The notes under the pieces: model-generated
What the model was told of the DNA's origin: nothing
The model's input: only the letters and a program-made list of their open reading frames with translations
Databases searched by the model: none
Made by a program: the position numbers and the translations under genes
Origin: Caballeronia arvi
Lineage (GTDB): Bacteria; Pseudomonadota; Gammaproteobacteria; Burkholderiales; Burkholderiaceae
Direction of reading: 5' to 3'
Length of the DNA: 64,000 nucleotides
Assembly (NCBI RefSeq): GCF_001544695.2
Contig: NZ_FCOM02000010.1
Span: 62,001 to 126,000, forward strand
Shown here: piece after piece, positions 26,527 through 37,000 of the stretch
Layout of the letters: every line of letters begins with the position of its first letter
Numbering within the stretch: position 1 is the stretch's first letter

Positions 26527-27720
26527 TCAATATTCCTTACTATGCGTTGTTTGCCCGCCGATGAGTACATCGCGCTGTTCCGCGCTCGAACGCAGCATCG
26601 CGAGACAGATTTCCAGCGTGCCGCGCGCCCATATGCCGTCGTGCAGCGGAGCGATGTCGCCGTGCACGGCGGCAATCAATTCGTCGATGACTTCAGCGCG
26701 CGGAACCGCGGGCGCTTCGAGCTCGATACGTTCGCGTCGTTCGTCTCCATACACGACGATGGCGTCCGGCATCGGCCGCAAGTCGCCACGCTCGCATGAA
26801 ACGATCAGCGGCCCGAAGTGCTGGTGCCTGCGCGCATCGGCTACTTTCGATGCAGGCGTGTAAGCGTTGCCGCCGTAAGTGCCCGCTGCCTTGAGCCGAG
26901 CCTCTTGTTCGCCGGACGCAACCTGAGACAGCTTTCGACGCGCGACGCCATACTCGTCCGCGCTGCGCGTCTGTCCCATTTCACCGATCCAGCCGGTCCA
27001 CTCGTCGGAATCGAAATGCGCATAGCCGTTGTACGAAAGCGTCGCGAATGCGCCATTCTCGAACCACAGCGTGGCCGTGTACGCTCCTTCGGTAGGACGC
27101 GCCGCATCCCAGTTGCCGACCGCGGCGCGGATGCGCGTCGCGCGGCTTCCCGCGAGCATCCGCACGATATCCACCTGATGCGCCGCCTGACTGAAGACCG
27201 CGCCGCCGCCCTCTTCGGTCTTCAGTTCCTCGGGCCGGCGCGGCCTGTAGAGATAGTCGGTGTAGTTGAGCGCGTGGATCATCTTCACGTCGCCGAATGC
27301 ACCCGATGCGATCAGCTCGCGCGTACGCAGATACGGCGTATCGAAGCTATGGCAATGGCCGACGATCAGATGCACCTTCGCTTCACGGCATGCGTCGATC
27401 ATGTCGTCGCATTCATCGAGCGACAGCGCCATCGGCTTCTCGACGAGCACATGCTTGCCCTGCGATGCCGCAATCCGCGCATGCGCCGCATGAAACTGAT
27501 GCGGGCTCGCGATGTAGATCGCATCGATGTCCGGCCTGCGCGCGAGGGCTTCGATGTCTTCAAGAGCAGGCGCGTCGAAGTCGGCTTCGAATTGCGCACG
27601 CGCCGTCTCACGCGGATCGCAGGCCGCGACGAGCTGCACGCGCGTGTCGGCGAGAAACGTCGGCAGCATCAGCGAGAAGGCGCGGCCCAGTCCCGCGATG
27701 CCGAGTCGGATCGCCTCCAT
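26527..27720 (-). CDS. ophB: Gfo/Idh/MocA-type dihydrodiol dehydrogenase (OphB/Pht4-like)
   Basis: A 397-residue NAD(P)-dependent dehydrogenase. It has the Rossmann motif [10 protein letters not shown], the [10 protein letters not shown] segment and the EKPMALS lysine motif of the Gfo/Idh/MocA family. In the phthalate pathway the equivalent enzyme oxidises cis-4,5-dihydrodiol phthalate to 4,5-dihydroxyphthalate. The start at 27720 overlaps the oxygenase stop (TGATG). The longer open frame extending upstream is only the shadow of the oxygenase gene. Confidence 0.87.
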   Translation of the reverse strand: MEAIRLGIAGLGRAFSLMLPTFLADTRVQLVAACDPRETARAQFEADFDAPALEDIEALARRPDIDAIYIASPHQFHAAHARIAASQGKHVLVEKPMALSLDECDDMIDACREAKVHLIVGHCHSFDTPYLRTRELIASGAFGDVKMIHALNYTDYLYRPRRPEELKTEEGGGAVFSQAAHQVDIVRMLAGSRATRIRAAVGNWDAARPTEGAYTATLWFENGAFATLSYNGYAHFDSDEWTGWIGEMGQTRSADEYGVARRKLSQVASGEQEARLKAAGTYGGNAYTPASKVADARRHQHFGPLIVSCERGDLRPMPDAIVVYGDERRERIELEAPAVPRAEVIDELIAAVHGDIAPLHDGIWARGTLEICLAMLRSSAEQRDVLIGGQTTHSKEY

Positions 27721-29045
27721 CAGACCTGAACCTGATAGTTCGATTCGAGTTCCGGTGCAGCCTCGTCGGCAAGTGCGATCCACACCGGATGCGCGGCGTA
27801 CTGCTTCCAGTCGGTGTCCTTCGGCACCATCGCCTGGAACGAGCAAACGGTGCGCGGAATCGCCTTCTCGCCGGTGCCGATGGCGCCATCGCCCGACTGG
27901 AACTCCTTCAGCGCGTCGAGCATCCGGCGGCGGAATTCGACGACCGCGACATCGCTCGCGCCGAGCCGCTCTTCGGTGCGATCCGCGATCGGGCCCATCG
28001 TCACCCACATCGCGATGTCCTGATTCGGAAAGCCCTTGATGCCGGTGAAGTTGCCTGCCTTCATGGCTTCGCGATCCTGCCAGAAGCGGTTGTCGTGATT
28101 GCGCAGCGGCCGGTAGAACGCGTCGAGATCGATGCCGACCTGCTGCCCGAGAAACTTGCGCCACGTTTCGGTTTCCGGCGTCTTGTCGGCATGTCCCCAC
28201 GCCATGAAATAGAACGCGGTGCTGGTGTCGTCGCACGGCACGTTGATGTTGGCGACGTTGTACAGATTGTTCGGCGGAATCAGCGCGGTGGCTGGCGCGA
28301 CGAACACGGTCGAGCGCACGTAATCGTGCGTGGCGGCGTTCTGAATCGGACGGCGCAGCGCGGCATAGCGAAAGCCGTAGCTCGTGCGATGCACCTGCAT
28401 ACGCGGCGCCTTGTCCGTCGACGGACGCAGCCAGTTCTTCGAGGTTGCCTCCGCACCGCCGACGCGCGCCGGCACGAAGTCCGACGAATGCAGGCTCGAG
28501 CTGTGCGCCGAATCGATCGCGCCTTCGAGAATCTGTGCCCAGTTGCACGGCAGAATCGCTTTCGCGATGCTCACACGCGTATCTTCGGTCGGCGCCCACG
28601 CGGGCGGCACGAACTCGGGAATCGCGTCCTGCGGACCCATGTACGCCCAGACGAAGCCGCCCCATTCCTTTGTTTCATACGCCTTGTGCTTGGTTTTCTT
28701 CGTCATGTCGCTGCACGAAGGCTCGGAGACCATTTCGATGACATTGCCCTTCACGTCCATCTTCCAGCCGTGATAGAGGCAGCGCAGACCGCAATCCTCG
28801 TTGCGCCCATACACGAGCGACACACGCCGATGCGGGCAGTATTCGTCCATCACGCCGACGTTGCCGTCGGTGTCGCGGAACACGACGAGATCTTCCCCGA
28901 ACACGCGCGCCTTGACGGGTGCGCCGTCCGGCTCGCTGACTTCCTCGATGAGGCTCACGGGCGTCCAGTGACGGCGCATCAGCTGACCCATCGGTGCATC
29001 GCCTTCGACACGGCACAGCAATTCGTTTTCTTCATGCGTGAGCAT
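27720..29045 (-). CDS. ophA2: Rieske aromatic-ring dioxygenase, oxygenase subunit (phthalate 4,5-dioxygenase-like)
   Basis: A 441-residue Rieske non-heme iron oxygenase. The Rieske cluster ligands are CPHRR (Cys70, His72) and CLYHGW (Cys89, His92). The mononuclear iron site is [10 protein letters not shown] (Asp178 bridge, His181, His186). The pattern and length are those of phthalate 4,5-dioxygenase and related one-component-terminal oxygenases, which add O2 to the ring of an aromatic acid. It is coupled to the dehydrogenase gene downstream and lies 19 bp after the reductase gene. Confidence 0.9.
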   Translation of the reverse strand: MLTHEENELLCRVEGDAPMGQLMRRHWTPVSLIEEVSEPDGAPVKARVFGEDLVVFRDTDGNVGVMDEYCPHRRVSLVYGRNEDCGLRCLYHGWKMDVKGNVIEMVSEPSCSDMTKKTKHKAYETKEWGGFVWAYMGPQDAIPEFVPPAWAPTEDTRVSIAKAILPCNWAQILEGAIDSAHSSSLHSSDFVPARVGGAEATSKNWLRPSTDKAPRMQVHRTSYGFRYAALRRPIQNAATHDYVRSTVFVAPATALIPPNNLYNVANINVPCDDTSTAFYFMAWGHADKTPETETWRKFLGQQVGIDLDAFYRPLRNHDNRFWQDREAMKAGNFTGIKGFPNQDIAMWVTMGPIADRTEERLGASDVAVVEFRRRMLDALKEFQSGDGAIGTGEKAIPRTVCSFQAMVPKDTDWKQYAAHPVWIALADEAAPELESNYQVQV

Positions 29046-29064
29046 TTACGCTTCTCCAGATATT

Positions 29065-30027
29065 TCAAAGATCAAGTACAAGTTCTTCGCTCTTCGCACG
29101 CGACACGCAGATCATGATCTGATCGCGCTTTTCGTCGTCGCCGAGCACCATGTCGCGATGGTCGGCCTCGCCCGCGCACAGCGTCGTGCGGCACGATCCG
29201 CACGTGCCGCTTTCGCATGAGCTCGGCGCGCGAATGCCGTTGTCGCGCAGGATTTCGAGGATCGAGCGGTCCTTCGGAATCTCGAAGGAGCGACCCGAGC
29301 GTTCGAGCTTCACGCTGAACGGCGTGTTGTCCGCCGCGCGTGACTGGTCCACGCCGAAGCTCTCGAAATGCACGCTGCCCGTCGGCCAGTGGCCGGTCAT
29401 GTCGCGCACGCCGTCCATCAGCGCGCGCGGGCCGCAGCAGTAGACATGCGCGCCGCTGCCGGGCTTTTCGAAGACAGGCCAGAAATCGAATGCGTTGGCG
29501 AGGTCGCCGTGATCGTGATGAATCACCACATGCGGCTTCCATTCCGCGCTCGACAGTTCATCGAGGAAAGCCGTCGTCTCCGGGCTGCGCGACACGTAAT
29601 ACAGCTTGAAACGCGGGCCGGCGATGGCCTTGAGGTGACGCATCATCGACAGCACCGGCGTGATGCCGATGCCGCCCGCGACGAACACGAAGCTGCGCGC
29701 ACGCTCGCTCAGTTCGAACTCGTTGCGCGGCTCGGAGACATCGATACGGTCACCTTGTGCGACGTCGTCCGTCATGCTCATCGAGCCGCCGCGGCCCGCC
29801 GCGTCGCGCTTTACGGCGATCACGTAGCGGTCGGTTTCGTCCGGATCGTTGCACAGCGAATAGTTGCGGCTCGCGCCGCTCGGCACGCGCACCGTCAGAT
29901 GCGCGCCGGCCGTGAACGGCGGCAACTCGCGCCCTGCTTCATCGCGCAATTCGAAACGGAAGATGCCTTCCGCCACCGCATCCTTCTTCGTTACCACGAG
30001 CGTCCTGAATGACAGTTCGTCGTTCAT
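29065..30027 (-). CDS. ophA1: Phthalate dioxygenase reductase-type protein
   Basis: A 320-residue reductase with an FMN-binding barrel (RNYSLCNDPDETDRYVIAVK), an NADH domain (FVFVAGGIGITPVLSMM, then VYCCGPRALMDGVRDMTGHW) and a C-terminal plant-type [2Fe-2S] domain (SSCESGTCGSCRTTLCAGEA). The resemblance to Burkholderia phthalate dioxygenase reductase is strong along the whole chain. It supplies electrons to the oxygenase encoded next. GGAG with AGG lies before ATG 30027. It heads the operon, and the 14-bp palindrome at 30099-30112 lies in its promoter region. Confidence 0.9.
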   Translation of the reverse strand: MNDELSFRTLVVTKKDAVAEGIFRFELRDEAGRELPPFTAGAHLTVRVPSGASRNYSLCNDPDETDRYVIAVKRDAAGRGGSMSMTDDVAQGDRIDVSEPRNEFELSERARSFVFVAGGIGITPVLSMMRHLKAIAGPRFKLYYVSRSPETTAFLDELSSAEWKPHVVIHHDHGDLANAFDFWPVFEKPGSGAHVYCCGPRALMDGVRDMTGHWPTGSVHFESFGVDQSRAADNTPFSVKLERSGRSFEIPKDRSILEILRDNGIRAPSSCESGTCGSCRTTLCAGEADHRDMVLGDDEKRDQIMICVSRAKSEELVLDL

Positions 30028-30098
30028 TTGCACCTGCTCCCCTGCTTGTCGCCTCATTCGATCGGGCCTGCTTCAGCGTCGATCACCATGTCGTTTAT

Positions 30099-30112
30099 AT
30101 TAGATATCTAAT
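30099..30112. promoter_or_regulatory. MarR-type operator ATTAGATATCTAAT
   Basis: Perfect 14-bp palindrome in an A/T-rich stretch 72 bp upstream of the reductase start. A near-identical copy is at 31646-31659 between the permease and the MarR gene, so both promoters are probably controlled by that regulator. Confidence 0.65.
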
Positions 30113-30156
30113 TATTTGGAAGCAAGCGGGTTTTCCCTGAAAAGCGTCTACAAATG

Positions 30157-30185
30157 AAAACGGCGCCTCCATGACGAAGGCGCCG
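30157..30185 (-). terminator. Rho-independent terminator of the permease gene
   Basis: On the minus strand, arms CGGCGCCT and AGGCGCCG (perfect 8 bp; + strand 30161-30168 and 30178-30185) are followed by TTTTC. It lies 22 bp after the permease stop and separates the permease transcript from the downstream operon promoter. Confidence 0.75.
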
Positions 30186-30207
30186 CCCATGCTGCGAGAA
30201 GCGATGC

Positions 30208-31560
30208 TCAGGGATGTTTTTCCGCGTGTTCGCGCAGCGTATTGGCCGGCACGCCGATCAGCACGGCGAGGCCGCCGAGCAGTACGATCGCGGCAATCGC
30301 GGACAGACCGATCGCGAGACTGCCCGTCATTGTCTTGATCCAGCCGAGCGCGATCGGCCCGCAGAACGCGCCCACTTGCCCCAGGCTGCTGATCGCGCCG
30401 ATGCCAGCGGCCGCGGCGTCATCGGAGAGATAGGCGGGCGGAATCGACCAGATGATGGCGGCCGCCCCGAAGTACGAGATGGAGATCATGCCCAGGCAGA
30501 TGATGGCCGCCGCCGTGTTGCCCGACAGCACCGGCAGCAGAAAGCCGCCCAGCGCGCCGACCGCCGTGCACAGGAAGAAGTGCCAGCGCCGCTCCAGCGT
30601 CACGTCGGAACTGCGCGCCACCGCGAACATGCCGAGCGCGCCGATGATGTACGGCAACGCCGACAGCAAGCCGACGTTGAGCACGTCCGACACGCCTGCC
30701 TGGCGGATTATCGTCGGCGTCCAGTAGTTGAGGATCGTGCCGCACAGGGGCACCGTGCCCCAGCCCGCCGCGAGGATATAGACGCGGGGATCTTTCAGCG
30801 CCACCAGCAACTGATGACGCGTGTGCTTCGCGGGCTTCTTTTCGGCGCGGTCGGCGGCGAGCGCGTCGAGGATGATTTTCTTCTGCTCGTCGTCGAGCCA
30901 GCGCGCATCTTGCGGACGATCGACGAGATAGAAGAACGCGACGATGCCCATCAGCAGCGCGGGCAGGCCTTCGAGGAAGAACAGCCATTGCCAGTTCTTG
31001 TAGCCGAGCACATCGACGAAGTTATGCAGAATCCAGCCCGACAACGGCCCGCCGATGATGCCCGCCGCGGCGATCGCCAGCAAAAAGCGCGACGTGATGC
31101 GCGCGCGCCGCGCGCCCGGATACCAGTACGTCAGATACAGAATGATGCCGGGCCAGAAACCCGCCTCGGCCGCGCCGAGCAGAATCCGCGCGATGTAGAA
31201 CTGCATCGGCGTGGTCATGAACGCCATCGCGGTGGAAATGCCGCCCCACAGAATCATGATGCGCGAGACCGTCAGGCGCGCGCCGATCTTCTTGAGCCAC
31301 AGCGTGCTCGGCACTTCCAGCGAGATATAGCCGATGAAAAACAGGCTCACGCCGAGACCGTATGCGGCATCGGACAAGCCGAGGTCCTGCTTCAGATGCA
31401 ATTGCGCGAAGCTGACGTTCACGCGGTCCAGATAATTCAGCACCCAGCAGACGAAGATGAACGACATCAATCGCCAGGTGACCTTGTGATACGTGGCCTC
31501 GACGCGCGCGTCCGCCGCGTCCGATTCCGACATGAATTGCGTGACTGTGGATTTGGCCAC
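30208..31560 (-). CDS. ophD: MFS transporter, phthalate permease-type (OphD-like)
   Basis: A 450-residue anion:cation-symporter-type MFS protein with about 12 membrane helices. It has [19 protein letters not shown], the [19 protein letters not shown] loop motif, and [20 protein letters not shown], all typical of the tartrate/phthalate permease family. GTG 31560 was chosen because GGAGA lies seven bases upstream, while ATG 31533 has none. It is transcribed towards the oph operon but has its own terminator, and shares a promoter region with the divergent MarR gene. Confidence 0.85.
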   Translation of the reverse strand: MAKSTVTQFMSESDAADARVEATYHKVTWRLMSFIFVCWVLNYLDRVNVSFAQLHLKQDLGLSDAAYGLGVSLFFIGYISLEVPSTLWLKKIGARLTVSRIMILWGGISTAMAFMTTPMQFYIARILLGAAEAGFWPGIILYLTYWYPGARRARITSRFLLAIAAAGIIGGPLSGWILHNFVDVLGYKNWQWLFFLEGLPALLMGIVAFFYLVDRPQDARWLDDEQKKIILDALAADRAEKKPAKHTRHQLLVALKDPRVYILAAGWGTVPLCGTILNYWTPTIIRQAGVSDVLNVGLLSALPYIIGALGMFAVARSSDVTLERRWHFFLCTAVGALGGFLLPVLSGNTAAAIICLGMISISYFGAAAIIWSIPPAYLSDDAAAAGIGAISSLGQVGAFCGPIALGWIKTMTGSLAIGLSAIAAIVLLGGLAVLIGVPANTLREHAEKHP

Positions 31561-31645
31561 CAAACGTCTCCGATTCCCGTGCTCATGAGGACGATGCGCC
31601 GGCGCGTGCGAAGTTGACCGCCGCTTCCGGGCATCTGCGATTTTT

Positions 31646-31659
31646 ATTCGATATCTAAT
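31646..31659. promoter_or_regulatory. Second copy of the MarR-type operator
   Basis: ATTCGATATCTAAT differs by one base from the palindrome at 30099-30112. It lies in the divergent region between the permease (start 31560) and the MarR gene (start 31797). Confidence 0.6.
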
Positions 31660-31796
31660 CATAATGGTAAGGAGACGGCCGGGCGCGAACAAGTTCGGGT
31701 TTGCACGGAGAGACCTGTCCGATCTCCGGACAGCAGGACGATCGACCCACCGGCTATCATGTCGGGGAAAGAACCGCTCTACGAAAAGATACTGTC

Positions 31797-32384
31797 ATGA
31801 CACGAAAGAAGACTGTGGAAGGCGCGCCGCCGGAAACCGCGGAGATGCTGCGCCACTGGCACGAATCCGTGCCGAACGACCGCCTCGCGCACCTCGTCAA
31901 GGACGCCACGCGCTCGATGGTGCGTGCATTGCAGATGCGGCTGGCGGAGCACTCGGTATCGTTCGGGCACTGGACGTTCCTGCGTATCCTGTGGGAAACC
32001 GACGGCCTCACGCAGCGCGAACTCAGCGAGCAGGCGGGCGTGATGGCGCCTACGACCTTCGCCGCCGTGACCGCGATGGAAAAGCTCGGACTGGTCGAGC
32101 GTCAGCAGCGTCCCGAGAACAAGAAGAACACGCACGTGTTTCTGACGGCCGAGGGCCGCGCGCTGAAGGACAAGCTCGTGCCGCTGGCGGAGGAAGTCAA
32201 CGAGATCAGCGTGACGGGCCTGAGCGAGCGCGATATCAAGGTCGCCCGCAAAGTTCTCCTGACGATCATCGAAAATCTGGCGGACGACGAGTCTGGCTCG
32301 ACGAATCCCATGCGACGCGTCTTGTCGACTCGCGAACTCGGCAAGCTGATCGCCGAGCGCGGCGAGAGTCTGGAAGACGCCTGA
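31797..32384 (+). CDS. MarR-family transcriptional regulator
   Basis: A 195-residue winged-helix regulator. The MarR core reads SFGHWTFLRILWETDGLTQR, then ELSEQAGVMAPTTFAAVTAM as the recognition helix and VERQQRPENKKNTHVFLTAEG as the wing. An N-terminal extension of about 35 residues and a C-terminal tail make it longer than the 150-residue norm. The start at 31797 is preferred; an upstream in-frame ATG at 31701 is possible. It is divergent from the permease and probably controls both oph transcription units through the two palindromes, with an aromatic acid as effector (inference). Confidence 0.88.
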   Translation: MTRKKTVEGAPPETAEMLRHWHESVPNDRLAHLVKDATRSMVRALQMRLAEHSVSFGHWTFLRILWETDGLTQRELSEQAGVMAPTTFAAVTAMEKLGLVERQQRPENKKNTHVFLTAEGRALKDKLVPLAEEVNEISVTGLSERDIKVARKVLLTIIENLADDESGSTNPMRRVLSTRELGKLIAERGESLEDA

Positions 32385-32515
32385 GCGGCTGACGAACTTC
32401 ATTCGGAGGCACTTGGCGTCCACGAAATAATTCACCTAAAGTAAACATCAACCGGTCGCTGTTCGCGTGTTCGCCCATCCCCGCCGTACGCAACGGCGGC
32501 TCCGGGAGGTGTGTC

Positions 32516-34075
32516 GTGTTGCGCCCGTATCTCGTCCGTGTTTTCTTGCGCGTCGCGGTGATGATCGCGATGCTGCCGCACGTTGCGTGCCTCACGTTTG
32601 CGGCAACGCCAGCCGTCACGCCGCCCGTGACTGCCGGGCAATCCGCACCGGCACCGAAGTCGGAGCCAGCGCCACCGGCGTCTGGGGCGAGCGCCGCCGA
32701 AGCCCCGGATTTTCCCGCCATCGTCGGACGCTACGGTCCGGCCGTCGTGAATGTCAGAGCCGCCGAGCCCGATGATCAGCCGCACGCGGCAACCCCCGAC
32801 AGCCTCGATGCCGACGATCCGCTTCTCGCCTTCTTCAAGAGCGTCGCGCCGCAGTTCAAGGAACACGGCAATCCCCCGGGCATCATCTTCGCCACGGGCT
32901 CGGGCTTCATCGTGAGCGCCGACGGGCTCATCCTCACCACCGCGCATGTCGTGAATCAGGCCGACGAAGTCAGCGTGACCCTGACCGACCGGCGCGAGTT
33001 CAAGGCGAAGGTTCTTTCGATCGATGCGGAAAACGACGTCGCGCTGCTGCGCATCGATGCGGCGGGGCTTCCCGCTGTCACGCTCGGCGACTCATCGAAA
33101 GTGCGGCCCGGCGATCAGGTGCTGACGATCGGATCGCCCGCGCGCTTTCAGACGACGGTCACGGCAGGCCTCGTCAGCGCGGCGTCGCGCGATGGGCCGG
33201 ACGGCAAGCGCCTCGCCTTCTTCCAGACCGATGTCGCGACCCATCCGGACAATTCCGGCGGCCCGCTCTTCAATCGCGCCGGAGAGGTGATCGGCATCGA
33301 CGTGCAGGTGTATGCCGGCTCGGACGGCGTCCAGAGCCTGACCTTCGCCATTCCGATCAATGCGGCCAAGGCCCACATGCAACCCGAAGCGCCGCACGAG
33401 GCATCGAAGGCCCGGCTCGGCATCGAGGTGCAGGACGTGGATCGCGGACTGGCTGGCGCGTTCGGCTTGCCGCGGGCGGCGGGTGCGCTCGTGATTTCGG
33501 TCGCACCCGGTTCGCCGGCGCTCGATGCGGGCGTCAAGACCGGCGACGTCGTCGTGCAGATCGGCGACAAGACCATCGATCATGCCGCCGACTTCGTGCA
33601 GCAGGACGCGGCGTTCGCGCCCGGCGAAACGGTGGCGCTGCGGATCGTGCGCAACGCCAGACCGATGACGGTGACGATCAATCCGCGCGAGCCGGTAAAG
33701 AGCGAGCCGGTAAAGAGCGAGCCGGCAAAGAGCGAGTCGGCAAAGAGTGATTCGGCAAAGAGCGAACCGGTGAAGAGCGAGCCAGCGCCGAAGACCGAAG
33801 CAAAGGCCGTGGACCGGCTGGGTCTTTCCCTGCATCCTCTGACCGATGCCGAGCGCCGCGCCAGCGATCTGCCGCAAGGTCTGATGGTCGAGGCCGCCAC
33901 CGGCGCGGCGGCGAAGGCGGGCATCCGGCCCGGCGATATCGTCCTCGGCGTGAACGATGAACTCGTCGAATCGCCGCAAGCGCTGACCGCATTGACTTCC
34001 AAAGGCGGCAAGAAAGCTGCGTTGCTGATCCAGCGCAATCAGAAGCGCAACTTCGTGTCCGTCGATGTGAAGTGA
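32516..34075 (+). CDS. HtrA/DegQ-like periplasmic serine protease with two PDZ domains
   Basis: A 519-residue protein with a signal peptide (to about residue 30), a Pro/Ala-rich linker, a trypsin-like domain and two PDZ domains (about 290-380 and 440-515). The triad is His144 (LTTAHVV), Asp174 (ENDVALLRI) and Ser247 (DNSGGPLF). The oxyanion-hole motif is DNSGG instead of GNSGG, Asp245 replacing the conserved Gly. The two PDZ domains are joined by a Lys/Ser/Glu/Pro linker coded by tandem 15-bp repeats. GTG start at 32516 with GGGAGG six bases upstream. It is convergent with the penicillin-binding protein gene. Role: envelope quality control, inferred from the family. Confidence 0.9.
   Translation: MLRPYLVRVFLRVAVMIAMLPHVACLTFAATPAVTPPVTAGQSAPAPKSEPAPPASGASAAEAPDFPAIVGRYGPAVVNVRAAEPDDQPHAATPDSLDADDPLLAFFKSVAPQFKEHGNPPGIIFATGSGFIVSADGLILTTAHVVNQADEVSVTLTDRREFKAKVLSIDAENDVALLRIDAAGLPAVTLGDSSKVRPGDQVLTIGSPARFQTTVTAGLVSAASRDGPDGKRLAFFQTDVATHPDNSGGPLFNRAGEVIGIDVQVYAGSDGVQSLTFAIPINAAKAHMQPEAPHEASKARLGIEVQDVDRGLAGAFGLPRAAGALVISVAPGSPALDAGVKTGDVVVQIGDKTIDHAADFVQQDAAFAPGETVALRIVRNARPMTVTINPREPVKSEPVKSEPAKSESAKSDSAKSEPVKSEPAPKTEAKAVDRLGLSLHPLTDAERRASDLPQGLMVEAATGAAAKAGIRPGDIVLGVNDELVESPQALTALTSKGGKKAALLIQRNQKRNFVSVDVK
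33689..33778 (+). repeat. Six tandem 15-bp repeats in the HtrA-like gene
   Basis: Six units of the type GAGCCGGTAAAGAGC, the first two identical and later ones differing by 1-3 bases, plus a partial seventh. They encode (E-P-V/A-K-S)n, a flexible charged linker between the PDZ domains. As in-frame 15-mers they can change copy number without breaking the gene. Confidence 0.85.
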
Positions 34076-34098
34076 ACCTCGCGGTTCCCGCAGCCATT

Positions 34099-37000
34099 TC
34101 ACCTGCTTACGCTTTCGGCTGCCAGCGGCTGTCCGTCAGCGAAGAGAGGCTGCAACTCGGGCCCGAGCGACTTCAGCATCTGCACGGCGAGCGCGCTCGT
34201 GAAATCGTAGCGAGCAGCATAGGGCTCGCGCACGTAGACGGTCAGCGTGCCGAAGAAGCGCTCGCCGATCACGAAGACGAACGTCGCGGTCCGGTTCACC
34301 TTGCGCGATTCGATGAGACGCCGGCCGCGGGCATAGACGTTGAAACGCTGATCGCCTGTGCCCGTCTTGCCGGAAACGTCGAGCGAGCGGCCATCGGACG
34401 AGGTCATGCCCGCGGCGAGGCGCTGCGCGGTGCCGCCCGCGACGACATCGTGCAGCAGCCGCTGGACGACAGACGCGATCTCGGGCGCGACCAGCGGCTT
34501 CGGCGGCGCGCTCACATGGACGAAATGCGTTTCGTACGGCGTGTCCTTCGCGAATTCGAGCGTCGAGATGCGCTGCGTGGCAAGCCCGCTGCCCCCGTTC
34601 TCCACGATGCCGATCAATTGCGCGAGCGCTTCGGGCCGGTCGCCCGCTGCGCCGATCGCCGTCGCATAAGAAGGCGTGACCGACGAGAACGGATAGCCGA
34701 GCGCGCGCCACGACTTCGCGATTTCGGCATACGCCTGCAGCTCGACCATGCGCCTGATGCGCCGGTCCTGCGTCGCACGATAGCGCGTCTTGAAGAGCCA
34801 CGAATAGACGGCGACGCGTGCATCGCGGCTCGCTTCCTGCGCGTCGTTCAGCGTCGCGAGCGGATGCGCGCGCAGATAATTCACCGTCCACAGTTCGAGC
34901 GGATGCACGCTCGCGATGTATCCGCGATCGTTGAGGTTGAACTTGTCGACACCGTATTTGACGTAGAGCTTCGCGAGGTCCGCATCCGTGATCGATGCCG
35001 ACGGCGTGCCGCGCAGCGCCGTACGCATCTGCGCGTCGAACCATGACTGCGGCGCGTCGGGCGCCACGCTTCTCAACACCGTGGCCAGCTTGGGCGGCGA
35101 CTTGCGCACGTCGCGCAACAGCAGCGCAAGCGCCTCGTCGGCAGTCTTGAGCCGGTACTTCGCATAGAAGCGGCTCAAGTACACGCGGCTCTCCGCGTCC
35201 GCGAAGCGGGTCAGGTAGGCGTGGCGCACGGCCGGATCGTCGAGCCAGCCGGACGACGGCCCGGCCACCTTCACCATTTCGTAGTGGACGATATCGCGCA
35301 TCAGGCGCACGAACACCAGATTCACCGAATGCTGGAAAGCGCGCTCGACGGTCAGCACGCGCGAGTTGTCGGTCGCCTCGAAGTTGTTGAAGCTCTGCGC
35401 GCCGCCGCCGGTGTAGAAGGTCTCGCCGGGACTCGCGGAATACTTGCGCTCGACGGCGGCATCGAGCATCGCGGCGAGCGACCGGTCCGGCGTCTTCGAG
35501 AGATAGTCGAGCGCCCAGCGCGTGAGTGCGTCCTGGCGGTCGGGCGTCACGGCATGCAACTGGGCCGCGCTCATCGGGCCGAAGCGCGCATGCAGGTCCG
35601 CGACGATCTGCAGATAGGTGATGACCGTGCGCAGCTTGGCCGTCGAACCGAGGTTGAGCCGCCCGCTGCGGCTGATATCGAAGGGCTGATTGACGCTGTC
35701 GGTCTGCACGCGCACGAGGTTCGCGCCGCCGCGGCGCTCCATCAGTGTGAAGCTGTACGCGATCTTCGACGGATCGTCTTTCGGCCGGAGCATGTGATAG
35801 CCGATGAGCCCCGCATCGCGCGCGCCGTCGCGCGTGGCCGCGCTCGCCAGCCGCTCGCTCACGGCCTGCTGCACCGCGTTGTCGAGCGTCGCGGTGACGG
35901 TGAGGTCGAGCCGGTCGAGATCGTAGAGGCTCTGAACGCCGAGCGTCGCGAGCAGGTTGGTGCGCAACGTGGTCACGCCCTTGCGCGTGACGAACGACAC
36001 CGCGTCGCGCCGATGCGGCGCCGGACTCAGTTCGAGCGGCACGGCAAGCGCCACGTCGCGCAGCGCCGGCGCGATGATGCCGCTTGCGCCAAGCAGGCGC
36101 AGATAGCTGTCGGTGCGGCGCTCCAGCTCCGGACTGCCGGGCCGCAGGAAGCGCGACGGCGCGCGCTGCGCGATCATCAGCGATAGCGCCTGCTTGAACG
36201 CGAGCGCCTGCGCATCGAGCGCTTCGGCCGAAACGGGTGCGTTCAGGATGCGGTTGTAATCGTCGAAGTCGCGTCCGTACCAGGCGGCCATGCCGTCGGG
36301 AAGTCCAATGATCTCGCCGATGCCGGGCCGCGCCGCAAGCGGCACGGAATTCAGATAGCGCACGACGAGCTGGCGGCGCGCGGGCATCGTCTGCGGGCCG
36401 TCGAGATAGGCGCGCACGGACGCGGATGCGATCTGCCGAAGCTTCTCCGGCGGCGAGGCCGTGCGCCCGCCCGACGAGTGTCGAAATTTCTCGATCTGCG
36501 TAGCCAGCGTGCTGCCGCCTGGTTGCGGCGCGTGTTTGTCGAAGACGCGCACGCCCTGATCGAACAGCGCGCGACCGAAGCGTCCCCAGTCGATTGCGGG
36601 GTTGCGGTTGGGCTCGCTTTCGTCGAGAAGATTGCGGTCTTCGATAAAGAGCAGCGCATGGACGATGACAGGCGGAACGGACTCGAAACTGTCGTAAGTG
36701 CCGCCCGGGTTCGATGCACGGTAGAGCGATGCGCCGCGCGCATCGAGCAATGCAAGCCCGGCGCTGTCCTTTTCCTGATAGGGAAGAAAGAGGCCCTTTT
36801 CGGCCATCGACAGCATGGCGGCCGTTCCACGCGCCTGCGCGGCGACGGCGAATCCGCGCGCGACGAGCCGCTCCTCGAACGATGGCAGCGATGCGTATCC
36901 GAGCCGCACGTCGTAGGGTCCGGCAGCGGCTTGGAGTGCGTTCGCGCTTGGGCCGTCATCGACACTAAAGCCGATTTCGCTTCCGAGCTCCGACAGATAA

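Noticed and set aside
33689..33778. Tandem repeats considered as a CRISPR-like array
   Set aside because: Repeats are 15 bp, contiguous without spacers, and in frame inside a coding sequence.
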